Source of the DNA: Chloroflexota bacterium
GTDB taxonomy: Bacteria > Chloroflexota > Dehalococcoidia > Tepidiformales > Tepidiformaceae
Assembly: GCA_026705605.1 (NCBI GenBank)
Contig: JAPPAK010000003.1
Location: 62,728 to 126,727, forward strand
Length of the DNA: 64,000 nt
Reading direction: 5' to 3'
Shown here: positions 8,812 through 16,937 of the stretch, in pieces
Position numbering within the stretch: position 1 is the first letter of the stretch
How the letters are laid out: each line of letters starts with the position of its first letter
Made by a program: the position numbers and the translations under genes
The notes under the pieces: generated by a model
What the model was told of the DNA's origin: nothing
The model's input: only the letters and a program-made list of their open reading frames with translations
Databases searched by the model: none

Positions 8812-11343
8812 ATGCTTTTGCACGCTTCGTCCCCCCTTGCCGCCCGGATCGGCGGGCGGCTTCTGGCGGCCGCCCTCGTCGCTATCGCCCTGATCGGCGG
8901 GCTCCTTGTCCTGGAGGCCCCACATATGGCCTCGGCCCAGGAACCGGAATGCGAGGTCACCGACCTCGGCACCCTGGGAGGCGAAACCCGGCAGCTTGAG
9001 GCGAACGGCCGCTGGACGACGGAGGACTGCGACTCGGCCTTCCGGGCCGGGAGCGACGCGCACTCGTACCGCTTCCAGGTGGAGGAGGGCGGTCGCGTCC
9101 GGATCGAACTGCTGTCGAGCGAGGCCGACTCGTACCTGTACCTGCTGAGCGACTCCGGCGACCGAATCGCGGACGACGACGACAGCGCGGCAGGCAGGAA
9201 CGCGCGCATCGAGCGCGACCTGGCGCCGGGGGCCTATCGGATCGAGGCGACGACGGTGGGAGGCCGCGGGCGAGGCCCCGCGGACTTCTCGCTCATCGTC
9301 GGCTACGTCGAGGGCTGTGAACCGGTCGACCTCGGGGTGCTCACGGCAGAGGCGGACCTGACGGCGACCGGCGTGTGGTCGCTGGAGACGTGCGGCTCGC
9401 GAATCGAGGCGAACCACCCCGCCTACAGCTACTCGTTCATGCTGCCGGCCAGCGGCCGGGTCCGGATCGACCTCGCGTCGGAGGACGGCGATCCCGTGCT
9501 TTCCCTGGCATCGCCGACGGCCGGCGTGATCGGGGCGAACGACGACGGAGCGCCCGGTCGGAACTCGCGCATTGAGAAGTACCTGCCCGCTGGCGTCTAC
9601 TTGATCGAGGCCACTACCTATCTCCAGGCTGACCGCCAGCCCCTTGTGGCGGACTTCGAGCTGACCGTCCACCTGGTCGACGAAGCAGCTGCCCAGCAGA
9701 CCTTCATCCTGAAGGTGGAGGAGAGCCTCGCTCCGGACGTCGTCATTGCCGGAGAGCCCTTCATGGTCGACTTCCGTGTCGGCAATGTGGGCGGGGGCGA
9801 CCTCCCGGAGGATTGGTTCGTCATCGTGTACGCCATCGGGCCGCGCGCATACGCGGACCTGGAGGTCCCGTCTTCCGAGACTGTCTGGAATGCTGGAGCC
9901 AGCTACCACTCAAGCCCCGAACTGGCCAGCGCAACCAGTACGGCGATTCCGAGCTTTGAGCCGATCGAGGTCGTTCTCCGCAGGCCCGGCAATTCATGGG
10001 TCTTCCTCGGCGTGCAGCCATTCCAGCTCGTCGAAGACGAGGGCAGGTACGACAATCCGAGCACGTTCCACGGTATCTGGCGGAACCTGCGCGTGGTGAC
10101 GGGCCCAATCTACGGCCCGGTCACCGTCTCGGTGGACGGCGCGGCCTACACGGTTGAAGCGGCGGACGACGAAGAGGGTGAGGTCACGACGACGGTAACC
10201 CTGGCCGACGCAGAGGCGGAGGTCGACGATGCCGTGCAGGCGAAGGCGACCTACACCGCAGCCGTGGCTGAGACGGTGCTGGACGGGATCTTCGAGCGGC
10301 CAGGGCTGGCGGGGCTTGCCGCCTCGGGCGAGCCGGAGTCGATCGACGTCCCGAATGCTTCGTCAACCACGCTGCTGAGGCTCTTTGGCGAGCAGTACCT
10401 TGAAGCCATCGCAATCTGGGGATTCGACGACGTGGTGGCCAACGGCGAGGTCATCAACCCGGTTCATGTTCAGGAGCTGGTGCTGCACGTCGCCGACAAG
10501 GCAGCGCAGCAGTACGCGGCACTGTCGGCACGGTGGACGGCACTCGAGCTGGTTGCCTCCGGAACCGGGTTGCCGTTTGAGGATGCGTTCGCGCTCCAGG
10601 CGGAGCTCGCCTACGCGGAGCGCATCCTGGCGCCAATCGCGGCGGCAGGCTCCATCGCATCGCAGGCCGGACCCGGAGAAATGGTTCCAGCAGACGAATT
10701 CGACGCGCTGACGCGGCAGGCCTCGTGCCGGGCGGCGTACCTGGGCGACGCCTTCGAAGCTGCGGGCGTCGAGGACGTGGAGGCGCTGCTCGCGCTCGAC
10801 ACTGAGCTGCGGGCAAGCCTTGACGTGTTCGGGCTCGGAAGCGACGCAGCCCTCTGCGCGGTCGCAGGCGTCGACAGGGAGAATGCGACGTTCCTGCGGC
10901 GCCTGGGGATCAGCGACCCGACGATCGCCGCCATGAACGCACCCGATCGGGCTCCCGAGCCGGTGGTCGAGGCAACGCCCGAGGCACCCGAGCCGTACCG
11001 GCTCCGAGTCATCGCCTCCCTGCGGGCGGACGGAAGGGTCGAGCATGGCGTTGAGCTCTATGGCCAGCACTTCCTGCCACCTTCCCGCCTACTCCCTGCG
11101 GATGCGCCTGCCGGTCAGTGGTACGCGAGCGGCGAGGTCGAGGTCGAAGGGCACTCGATCGGCGTGGTCCGGGCACGCCGGCTAGCCGACGGCCGTATCG
11201 AGTTGGGCTTCCGGGACGTGAACGGCGATGCAGTCGAGCCGGGGATCCGGTTCGTCGCGGACCCACCGCTCGGGTTGTTCGTCCGGAGCAGCGTGATCGA
11301 GGTTCCCCGGCCGGAAGTGGCCGAGGAGGGATCCTCCGAGTAA
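8812..11343 (+). CDS. Large secreted protein with two PPC-like beta domains
   Basis: 843 residues, function not recognised. A signal peptide (about 1-42, hydrophobic core then MASA-QE) is followed by two homologous blocks, about 44-165 and 168-285. Each begins Cys-Glu-x-x-Asp-Leu-Gly and contains a second Cys, a Y-x-F block, RVRIxL, an SxxADSYLYL- or DPVLSL-type strand, GRNxRIE and an AGxYxIEAT strand, as in pre-peptidase C-terminal (PPC) domains. A CARDB-like segment with GEPFMVDFRVGNVGGG spans about 300-420, followed by an Ala/Glu-rich helical region (about 455-700) and a C-terminal beta region. No protease catalytic motif is seen. Start follows a GGAG site. A hairpin after the stop ends it against the convergent SnoaL-like gene. 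Confidence 0.82.
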   Translation: MLLHASSPLAARIGGRLLAAALVAIALIGGLLVLEAPHMASAQEPECEVTDLGTLGGETRQLEANGRWTTEDCDSAFRAGSDAHSYRFQVEEGGRVRIELLSSEADSYLYLLSDSGDRIADDDDSAAGRNARIERDLAPGAYRIEATTVGGRGRGPADFSLIVGYVEGCEPVDLGVLTAEADLTATGVWSLETCGSRIEANHPAYSYSFMLPASGRVRIDLASEDGDPVLSLASPTAGVIGANDDGAPGRNSRIEKYLPAGVYLIEATTYLQADRQPLVADFELTVHLVDEAAAQQTFILKVEESLAPDVVIAGEPFMVDFRVGNVGGGDLPEDWFVIVYAIGPRAYADLEVPSSETVWNAGASYHSSPELASATSTAIPSFEPIEVVLRRPGNSWVFLGVQPFQLVEDEGRYDNPSTFHGIWRNLRVVTGPIYGPVTVSVDGAAYTVEAADDEEGEVTTTVTLADAEAEVDDAVQAKATYTAAVAETVLDGIFERPGLAGLAASGEPESIDVPNASSTTLLRLFGEQYLEAIAIWGFDDVVANGEVINPVHVQELVLHVADKAAQQYAALSARWTALELVASGTGLPFEDAFALQAELAYAERILAPIAAAGSIASQAGPGEMVPADEFDALTRQASCRAAYLGDAFEAAGVEDVEALLALDTELRASLDVFGLGSDAALCAVAGVDRENATFLRRLGISDPTIAAMNAPDRAPEPVVEATPEAPEPYRLRVIASLRADGRVEHGVELYGQHFLPPSRLLPADAPAGQWYASGEVEVEGHSIGVVRARRLADGRIELGFRDVNGDAVEPGIRFVADPPLGLFVRSSVIEVPRPEVAEEGSSE

Positions 11344-11354
11344 CGGCTTTGGTT

Positions 11355-11388
11355 GCGAGCTAGGCGCCCGTGATGGCGCCTAGCTCGC
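11355..11388. terminator. Strong bidirectional hairpin between convergent genes
   Basis: Perfect 14-bp inverted repeat GCGAGCTAGGCGCC / GGCGCCTAGCTCGC with the 6-nt loop CGTGAT. It starts 12 nt after the 8812 gene stop and contains the stop codon and last codons of the convergent SnoaL-like gene. There is no T-run, so it is an intrinsic-like or mRNA 3'-end stabilising structure rather than a classical terminator. Confidence 0.6.
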
Positions 11389-11818
11389 GCCAGGGGCGGG
11401 CGCGGCGCGCATTCCAGTGCGCTTCCCAGTCGTCGCAGACGCCCTGGCCACCGTGCCAGTAGTCAACCTCGAGGCAGACCTTGCCGTCGCGGAACTCGAG
11501 CCGGGATACGCCCTCGGCCGTTCCCCAGCGCCCGGCGTTCTCCTCCGCATCCGCGGGAATCTGGCCGTACGCCATCCACATCACGACGACGCCAGTGTCG
11601 GCGACGTAGATCTCTTCGGGGAGCACCTTGAGCGTGTCGGCTGCGGCCGCCCAGAACTCGCGGACGGCGTCGTGACCGCGCATCGCTTCCGAGTGGCCCA
11701 CGATGTCGCGCATGACGACGTCCTCGGTCATGAACTGGAGGGGCGCATCGACGTGTCCCCCGCTCCAGCCTTCCTCGAAGAGCTTGCGTGCGATCTCGAC
11801 TTCGGCTTGGCCAACCAT
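11360..11818 (-). CDS. SnoaL-like / nuclear transport factor 2 fold protein
   Basis: 152 residues with the small cone-shaped NTF2-like layout: an N-terminal helix (VEIARKLFEEGWSGG), a TEDVVMRDIVG strand, AMRGHDAVREFWAAAADTL, then alternating strands ending in RLEFRDGKVCLEVDYW. SnoaL-type proteins are cyclases, isomerases or binding proteins; catalytic residues cannot be assigned here. The C-terminal coding end lies inside the hairpin shared with the upstream convergent gene. It diverges from the 11902 gene by about 80 bp. Specific substrate unknown. Confidence 0.75.
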   Translation of the reverse strand: MVGQAEVEIARKLFEEGWSGGHVDAPLQFMTEDVVMRDIVGHSEAMRGHDAVREFWAAAADTLKVLPEEIYVADTGVVVMWMAYGQIPADAEENAGRWGTAEGVSRLEFRDGKVCLEVDYWHGGQGVCDDWEAHWNARRARPWRELGAITGA

Positions 11819-11886
11819 GGGCGCCTCTCCCGTGCGTGGATTCGTAGCGTGGCCGCGATGGTAGCGGAAACGCGGGCGCTCCGGTG

Positions 11887-11892
11887 TACGAT
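11887..11892 (+). promoter_or_regulatory. Candidate -10 box close to the 11902 start
   Basis: TACGAT ends 9 nt before the ATG at 11902. No ribosome site lies between, which fits a near-leaderless transcript. Confidence 0.4.
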
Positions 11893-11901
11893 CCGAACGC
11901 G

Positions 11902-13173
11902 ATGGCCGAGACGATGACGCCGGAGGAGGCGCGCAGTTACCTGAACTACCTGCTCACGCTGGGCATCCGGCGGGAGCAGGCGTTCGCGCCGCTGGCGGCC
12001 GCCTTCATCCGCGAGAACGACCTGGACGCGCTGGGGCTGCTGCCGGACGAGCAGGTGAGCCTGCTGCTGGCGGCGGCTCAGTCGTTTGCGCCGGAGCCGA
12101 GGCGCTACAGCGCGAAGCTCGACTTCCTCGAAAGGGCGCAGGCGCTGCTGCCGCGCACGCGGCTGGCGGGGACGCCGGTCGAGGGGCAGGTGGGGCAGGA
12201 ACTCCGGAAGACGGCCCACGAGCTCGACCGCTACCACGAGGCCGTGCGCGTCAACCGTTCCGAGACGGGGGAGCGCGAGCACATCATCGTCGAGAGCATG
12301 GCCCCCGAATACTTCACCGACATCGCGCAGAAGCGGGCGGCGGCTCACTACCAGGATCGGTACCACCTGACCCCGGAGGCGCGTCGCGCGCAGAACTATA
12401 CGGGACCGGCGCAGCAGTTCGAGCCGGAGAACACGGCCATCCACAAGGAGTTCGAGGGGGCCTGCGGTCCGTTCATGAACGCGCGCACGCACGCCTTCCA
12501 CGTGATGCTGCCGTTCGACCTGAAGCTGAGCCGGTCGCCCCAGGAGCCCCTGGAGACGGGCGTGCGCATCTTCTACGGGAAGGAGGGCTACTCCTTCCCG
12601 CTGCGGTACCAGATGGGCCAGCTCACGAGCGACCGGGACGGGACGGTCGTGGGGGTGCCGGTCGACGACCCGAATCTCGTCTACATTTCGGCCTCTGGCG
12701 TGAAAGAGCCGGAGTTCCGCTTCGACGGGCCCGCTCCCGGCAATGCGCCGCCGGAGCTGGCGTTCCCGCTGACGGTGCTGCAACACCTCGGCAGCCTCGG
12801 GAACTACATCCAGGTGAGCTGCAACTTGAAGGTGTGGTTCGACGCCTCACAGGTCGCGATCCTGATCCAGGGGGCGCCGGAACTGGCCGACCTCGGCCTG
12901 ACGGCGGCGACGGGCCTCATGACGCGCACCTACGGGCTCGGGACGACGGAGGAGTACGAGCGCAGTGGCGGCGAGCCGTGGCAGGAAGGGCTCAGCTACA
13001 ACTACGTGAACCTGCACCTTGCGCTCCAGCCGGGGGTGGAGTCGGTGGTGATCCCGTACAACACGCCGATCTTCACGCTGTACCCAGTGCTCAGCCGGCA
13101 GGCGGTCGCGTTCGAGGACGCGGCGGCGGCCAGCGAGCGCATCGCGAAGGGGATGGGGCAGGGGCAGGGCTAG
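11902..13173 (+). CDS. Conserved-looking protein of unknown function
   Basis: 423 residues from the ATG at 11902; an in-frame GTG six codons upstream would overlap the probable -10 box. No signal peptide or membrane segment is apparent. The N-terminal part is helical (EEARSYLNYLLTLGIRREQAFAPLAAAF), followed by charged mixed sequence and an Asp/Gly/Pro-rich C-terminal half. I cannot place it in a family or see catalytic motifs. High third-position GC throughout and a clean frame support real coding. It converges on the APH-like kinase gene, sharing the TAG/CTA stop region with a 4-bp overlap. Confidence 0.7.
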   Translation: MAETMTPEEARSYLNYLLTLGIRREQAFAPLAAAFIRENDLDALGLLPDEQVSLLLAAAQSFAPEPRRYSAKLDFLERAQALLPRTRLAGTPVEGQVGQELRKTAHELDRYHEAVRVNRSETGEREHIIVESMAPEYFTDIAQKRAAAHYQDRYHLTPEARRAQNYTGPAQQFEPENTAIHKEFEGACGPFMNARTHAFHVMLPFDLKLSRSPQEPLETGVRIFYGKEGYSFPLRYQMGQLTSDRDGTVVGVPVDDPNLVYISASGVKEPEFRFDGPAPGNAPPELAFPLTVLQHLGSLGNYIQVSCNLKVWFDASQVAILIQGAPELADLGLTAATGLMTRTYGLGTTEEYERSGGEPWQEGLSYNYVNLHLALQPGVESVVIPYNTPIFTLYPVLSRQAVAFEDAAAASERIAKGMGQGQG

Positions 13174-14138
13174 GCTTCGCCGAGCCGCCTCAGGAGCCAG
13201 TCGCGCGCGACCGACGCCTGCGCGGACTGGAAGGGACGCAGGGTGGGGAGGCCGGGCGGAGGCGGTCGCGAACCCCACTCGGTGAATACCCCGGCCAGGG
13301 CGGCCACCACGGCCGTCACGCCCTCTGGGTCGGCAGTGCGACAGGCGGGGTGGGCGGCGACAACCTCCTCGGGGGGCGGGCCGCCCTGCATCGTGACGCT
13401 GGGCGCCATGACGATGACGTCGATCCAGGCGGCCCCGACCAGGGCGTGGGGCCAGTCGAGGAACCAGACTCGATCGGGCGAGAGCAGGATGTTGTCGGCA
13501 CGGATGTCGAAGTGGACGAGGGTGTCGCCCACTACGGCTTCGGGAACGGCTGCCTCGAGCTGAGCGAGGAGATCGAGGTTGCTGCGATACCAGGGGGCAA
13601 GACCCTGCCGGCGCCGCCCTCCTTCGTCACGGAGCGTCCGCCAGCCCTCCCGGGGGAATGTCTCGGCAGCGCCACGAGCGACACCGGGGGGCAAGGGATT
13701 CGGAGTAAGCCGTTCGCCAAGGGCGACGAGCGCTTCGAGAACACGGTCGAGCTCGCGCAGATCCCAGGGCTGCCGGGGGTGCTCGCCTTCGATGTCCTCG
13801 AAGGCGAGGGCCACCCAGCCGCCTTCGCCCTCGTCGTGCGACCAGAGCAGTCGTGGGGCGGGCACGTCCTCCGGCATCCCGGAGATGATGCGAATCTCCC
13901 TGCGGTGGATGCCGGCGCTGTCGGGGTTGATGTCGGGGCCGACGGCTTTCACGAATACGCGCCGGCCGTCCGCGAGAAGCATGCGCGCGGCCACGCCCGG
14001 CGAAAAGCCCGAGGGCTGGGTAACGGCCTCGGCCACCGGGCTTCCCGCCCATGCCTCGAAGGCGTCGCGGAGGCGCTTTGGGGCCTGCTTCCAGTGGAGG
14101 CGCGCGCCCTGGGGCGGCAGAGGCGGGATGGCGGCCAT
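13170..14138 (-). CDS. Aminoglycoside phosphotransferase-family kinase
   Basis: 322-residue protein-kinase-like-fold phosphotransferase (APH/choline kinase superfamily). The catalytic loop reads LVHFDIRADNILL (Brenner-type HxDxxxxN) and the metal-binding segment follows as VWFLDWPHA. The N-terminal lobe has the RRVFVKAVG strand carrying the likely ATP-contacting Lys. The family phosphorylates aminoglycosides, homoserine, fructosamines or other small hydroxyl/amine substrates, and sequence alone does not tell which. Start chosen at the ATG at 14138, because further upstream it would overlap the halogenase gene, whose stop is 14 bp away. The pair is probably co-transcribed. Confidence 0.8.
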   Translation of the reverse strand: MAAIPPLPPQGARLHWKQAPKRLRDAFEAWAGSPVAEAVTQPSGFSPGVAARMLLADGRRVFVKAVGPDINPDSAGIHRREIRIISGMPEDVPAPRLLWSHDEGEGGWVALAFEDIEGEHPRQPWDLRELDRVLEALVALGERLTPNPLPPGVARGAAETFPREGWRTLRDEGGRRRQGLAPWYRSNLDLLAQLEAAVPEAVVGDTLVHFDIRADNILLSPDRVWFLDWPHALVGAAWIDVIVMAPSVTMQGGPPPEEVVAAHPACRTADPEGVTAVVAALAGVFTEWGSRPPPPGLPTLRPFQSAQASVARDWLLRRLGEA

Positions 14139-14152
14139 CGCGCGCGACTCGC

Positions 14153-15676
14153 CTAGGGCCAGACGACCCAGGTATTGGGCGACGTGACCATGCTCCCGAG
14201 GATCTGCGGGGGCGCACCGTTGAGCGTTTCGAAGGCACGCTCCTGGGTGAGGGCGTTTCCGGCCAGCTCGCGCAGTCCGTCGACGCGCTTCTGCCACTCG
14301 ACGCGGGGCTGGCTCGCCTCGAGGTAGCGTCCGGGAACGCGCTGGCCGAGGAGGAGCACGTCGTAGGCGAAGTCGCCAAAGACCTCCTCCGGCTTGAAAA
14401 ACTGCGACTGGCGGTAGGTAAGCGGCGTGCGCTCACGGAAGAGGTCGACGCGCTCCTGGGCCCCGCCGATGTCGACGGCGTTGCGGCAGGCCTGCCAGAA
14501 GGGTGTGTCGAGCTTCTTGTTGAAGCGGTAGTGGACGGCGAGGAACCAGCGCACGTCGTCCCAGTGGGCGTTGAGGGTGCGATTCACGATGCCGCGAATG
14601 GCAGTGTCCTTCTTCGAGCGGGGGAAGTTCAGGACGAGCTGGTTGATCTCGAGGATGATCATGTGGAGGCCGGTCGACTCCAGCGGCTCGACGAAGCCGT
14701 AGGAGTTGCCGATGGCGACCACGTTCCCCTTCCAGAAGTGCTCGCGGCGGCCGGTCTTGAAGCGGATGACGCGGTGGTCGCCCATGCCCTCGTTCTTCGA
14801 ACGCATCTCCTCGGCGGCCTCGTCATCGGAGAGGAACTGGGAGGAGAAGACGTAGCCGCGGTGATCGTCCTCGACGGAAGGCGTGTTCCAGCACCAGCCG
14901 GCGTTCATGGTCTCGGCAGTGGTAAAGGGCTTGATGTGACCGCCGTGGGGCACGTTGGCGACGATCGCGCGGTCGCAGAAGAGGCTGCCCTCGTAGCTCT
15001 GGAAGGGAGAGCCGAGCGTCTCGCCGATGATCTCGGCGCGAAAGCCGGTGCAGTCGACATAGAGGTCGAAGCGCCGCTCCTCGCCGTCGTCGGTGACGAC
15101 GTGGTCGAGCTCTTCGCCACCCTCGGTGGGGACGAACTCCGTGACAGAGCGCTCGAGGAGCTCGACGCCGTCGGCAACGGCCTGCTCCTTCAGGTAGGCG
15201 ACGAAGCGGCCGTTATCGAGGTGGTAGGCGAAGGGGATGCGGTCGATGAGCGAGGTGAGCTGGCCGCCCTCGTTGGTGACGATGGGGGCTCGCTCATTCG
15301 AGATGAGGAGGGACCCGAGGGAGTATTCGTTGAATTCGCCGCCGTAGTAGACGGAGTCGAGGACGGGGCCGGGGTGGAAGGCGTAGTTGAAGTAGTAGTC
15401 GCCGGGCTGGCCCCACTCGAACTTGACCCCGAATTTCCAGGTGGGCTGCACCTTGCGGTAGAGCTCGTGCACGTCCCGTTCGAGGTAGGCGTGGAGGAAC
15501 TTGACCATGATGGGGGTCGTGCCCTCGCCGACGCCGATGATGGGGATGGTGGGGGACTCGATGAGGGTGACGCGCAGGTGGGGGAGCTTCTTGCGCAGGG
15601 CGAGCGCGGTCAGGTAGCCGGCGGTGCCGCCGCCGATGATGCCGACCGTCTTGTACTCGCCGGATGCCTGTGTCAC
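14153..15676 (-). CDS. Flavin-dependent tryptophan halogenase-family protein
   Basis: 507 residues. FADH2-dependent halogenases chlorinate or brominate activated aromatic rings through a lysine-bound hypohalous species. Visible motifs are the Rossmann GGGTAG (15-20), the VGEGTTP segment at 49-55, Lys85 in GVKFEWG at the place of the catalytic Lys of PrnA, the signature W-x-W-x-x-P at 261-266 (WCWNTP, Thr where Ile is usual), and PLESTG with Glu333-Ser334 at the place of the catalytic Glu/Ser. Length is normal for the family. The gene starts with ATG after a weak upstream region and is followed by the APH-type kinase. No peptide or polyketide synthase gene is in the window, so the substrate is open. 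Confidence 0.86.
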   Translation of the reverse strand: MTQASGEYKTVGIIGGGTAGYLTALALRKKLPHLRVTLIESPTIPIIGVGEGTTPIMVKFLHAYLERDVHELYRKVQPTWKFGVKFEWGQPGDYYFNYAFHPGPVLDSVYYGGEFNEYSLGSLLISNERAPIVTNEGGQLTSLIDRIPFAYHLDNGRFVAYLKEQAVADGVELLERSVTEFVPTEGGEELDHVVTDDGEERRFDLYVDCTGFRAEIIGETLGSPFQSYEGSLFCDRAIVANVPHGGHIKPFTTAETMNAGWCWNTPSVEDDHRGYVFSSQFLSDDEAAEEMRSKNEGMGDHRVIRFKTGRREHFWKGNVVAIGNSYGFVEPLESTGLHMIILEINQLVLNFPRSKKDTAIRGIVNRTLNAHWDDVRWFLAVHYRFNKKLDTPFWQACRNAVDIGGAQERVDLFRERTPLTYRQSQFFKPEEVFGDFAYDVLLLGQRVPGRYLEASQPRVEWQKRVDGLRELAGNALTQERAFETLNGAPPQILGSMVTSPNTWVVWP

Positions 15677-15712
15677 GAGGCTATCGTGCCACGGATGGGG
15701 TTGGGAGGGGTG

Positions 15713-15886
15713 TCACCCGGCGCTGCGCTCGTAGAGCTTCTCTCGGGGGAGGTTCTCCTCCATCCGCAATCCGACGCCCCGAACCTCGAAGTCCGCCAGC
15801 ACCTCCGCGAGGAGCCGCTTCCTGCGCTGGGGCTCACTTTCAGCAGCAGCCAAGTCCTTCGAGGTGGTTGGGCCCTTGTCGCACAT
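15713..15886 (-). CDS. Small hypothetical protein, 57 residues
   Basis: Begins MCDKGPTTSKDLAAAESEPQ and continues as a charged helix (RRKRLLAEVLADFEVRGVG). The codons of the second half have strong G/C third positions, unlike the antisense frames. No domain recognised and no Shine-Dalgarno before the ATG. It lies upstream of the halogenase gene on the same strand with a 36-bp gap, so could be its first operon partner. Real but modestly supported. Confidence 0.45.
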   Translation of the reverse strand: MCDKGPTTSKDLAAAESEPQRRKRLLAEVLADFEVRGVGLRMEENLPREKLYERSAG

Positions 15887-16030
15887 TGTGAAGTCACCGT
15901 TGCGGATCCAACCTACCTGCAGGCCAGCGGCGAACACAATGGCTATCGGATGACCGCACTCCAGTCGCCCCACCCTCGCGCGGTCGCGCCGAACCGGTAA
16001 GATGCGCGCTCGCTGGGAGGCGCACCGACC

Positions 16031-16840
16031 ATGGAACTCGGAACTGGCAAGACGGCAGTCGTGACTGGCGGGGGGAGCGGCATCGGCGAGGCGCTGTGCC
16101 GCGCGTTCGCGGCCGAGGGCATGTCGGTCGTGGTCTCGGACATCGATCTGAGCGCCGCCGAAGGGGTGGCGAACTCCATCAACGACACGGGCGGGAGCGC
16201 TATCGCGGTCCGCACCGACGTGGCCGACCGCGCTTCCGTGAAGGAGCTGGCCGACAAGGCGTTCGAGACGTTCGGGGGCGTACACGCGCTCTGCAACAAC
16301 GCCGGCGTCGTGACCTTCCGCTCCGCCGCCGAGATGAGCGACTCGGACTGGGACTGGGTGATGGGCGTGAACCTGGACGGCGTCATCAACGGGGTCACGC
16401 AGTTCCTGCCGCGGATGATCGAGCAGGGCGAAGGACACCTCGTCAACACCTCGTCCAGCGCGGGACTGTTCGCGCCTCCGGGGATGGCCTCGTATGTCGC
16501 CTCGAAGCAGGCGGTGGTGGGGCTGTCCGAGCACCTGAACCACGACCTGGAAGCGGTGAACATCGGTGTGTCGGTGCTATGCCCGGGCGGGGTCGCGACG
16601 AAGATCGTGGAGGCGGGCCGGAACCGGCCCGACGAGCACGGTGGTCCCGAGGACGTTCCGGACTATGCGGAGCCGATCCGCCAGGGGATCTCGCAGGGCA
16701 TGCCGCCCTCAGAGGTCGCGGCGCGGGTGCTCGATGCGATCCGGAATCAGCACCTCTACATCGTGACGCACGAGGACACGAAGGCGGGCGTCGAGGCTCG
16801 GATCGAGGGGATCCGGGCGGGGTACGCGCTCAACGACTAG
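16031..16840 (+). CDS. Short-chain dehydrogenase/reductase
   Basis: 269-residue classical SDR that interconverts an alcohol and ketone with NAD(P). It shows TGGGSGIGE (nucleotide loop, about 12-20), an acidic DID at the end of the second strand that favours NAD, CNNAGV, the catalytic Ser in NTSSSAG and Tyr-x3-Lys in SYVASK. An extended C-terminus (DTKAGVEARIEGIR) lies past the substrate loop. A GGGAGG ribosome site and a possible TAAGAT -10 box precede the ATG. It stands alone between divergent or separately promoted genes. Substrate unknown. Confidence 0.86.
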   Translation: MELGTGKTAVVTGGGSGIGEALCRAFAAEGMSVVVSDIDLSAAEGVANSINDTGGSAIAVRTDVADRASVKELADKAFETFGGVHALCNNAGVVTFRSAAEMSDSDWDWVMGVNLDGVINGVTQFLPRMIEQGEGHLVNTSSSAGLFAPPGMASYVASKQAVVGLSEHLNHDLEAVNIGVSVLCPGGVATKIVEAGRNRPDEHGGPEDVPDYAEPIRQGISQGMPPSEVAARVLDAIRNQHLYIVTHEDTKAGVEARIEGIRAGYALND

Positions 16841-16886
16841 CGGCCCTTCCTGCGTATAGCCAACCACTCCAGTGTTCTGTGGCCTG

Positions 16887-16917
16887 CCCTAATACTTGGT
16901 TGCCAAGTATTAGGGCG
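16887..16917. promoter_or_regulatory. 31-bp perfect palindrome, candidate PadR operator
   Basis: GCCCTAATACTTGG-TTG-CCAAGTATTAGGGC: 14-bp perfect arms around a 3-bp centre, 20 bp before the padR-type start. It overlaps a possible -35 (TTGCCA, 16901-16906) and ends 4 bp before a TACAGT -10 box (16922-16927). It is locally AT-rich in a GC-rich genome and lacks a T-run, favouring an operator over a terminator. Confidence 0.7.
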
Positions 16918-16927
16918 CTCGCTACAG
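16901..16927 (+). promoter_or_regulatory. Candidate promoter of the padR-modABC unit
   Basis: TTGCCA, 15 bp, TACAGT. The -10 box ends 10 nt before the ATG at 16938, and the -35 lies inside the palindrome. Confidence 0.45.
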
Positions 16928-16937
16928 TCCTCCGGCC

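Noticed and set aside
12834..14156. 440-codon plus-strand frame antisense to the kinase gene
   Set aside because: Out-of-frame continuation over the 11902 gene and antisense to the APH-type kinase; low-complexity shadow.
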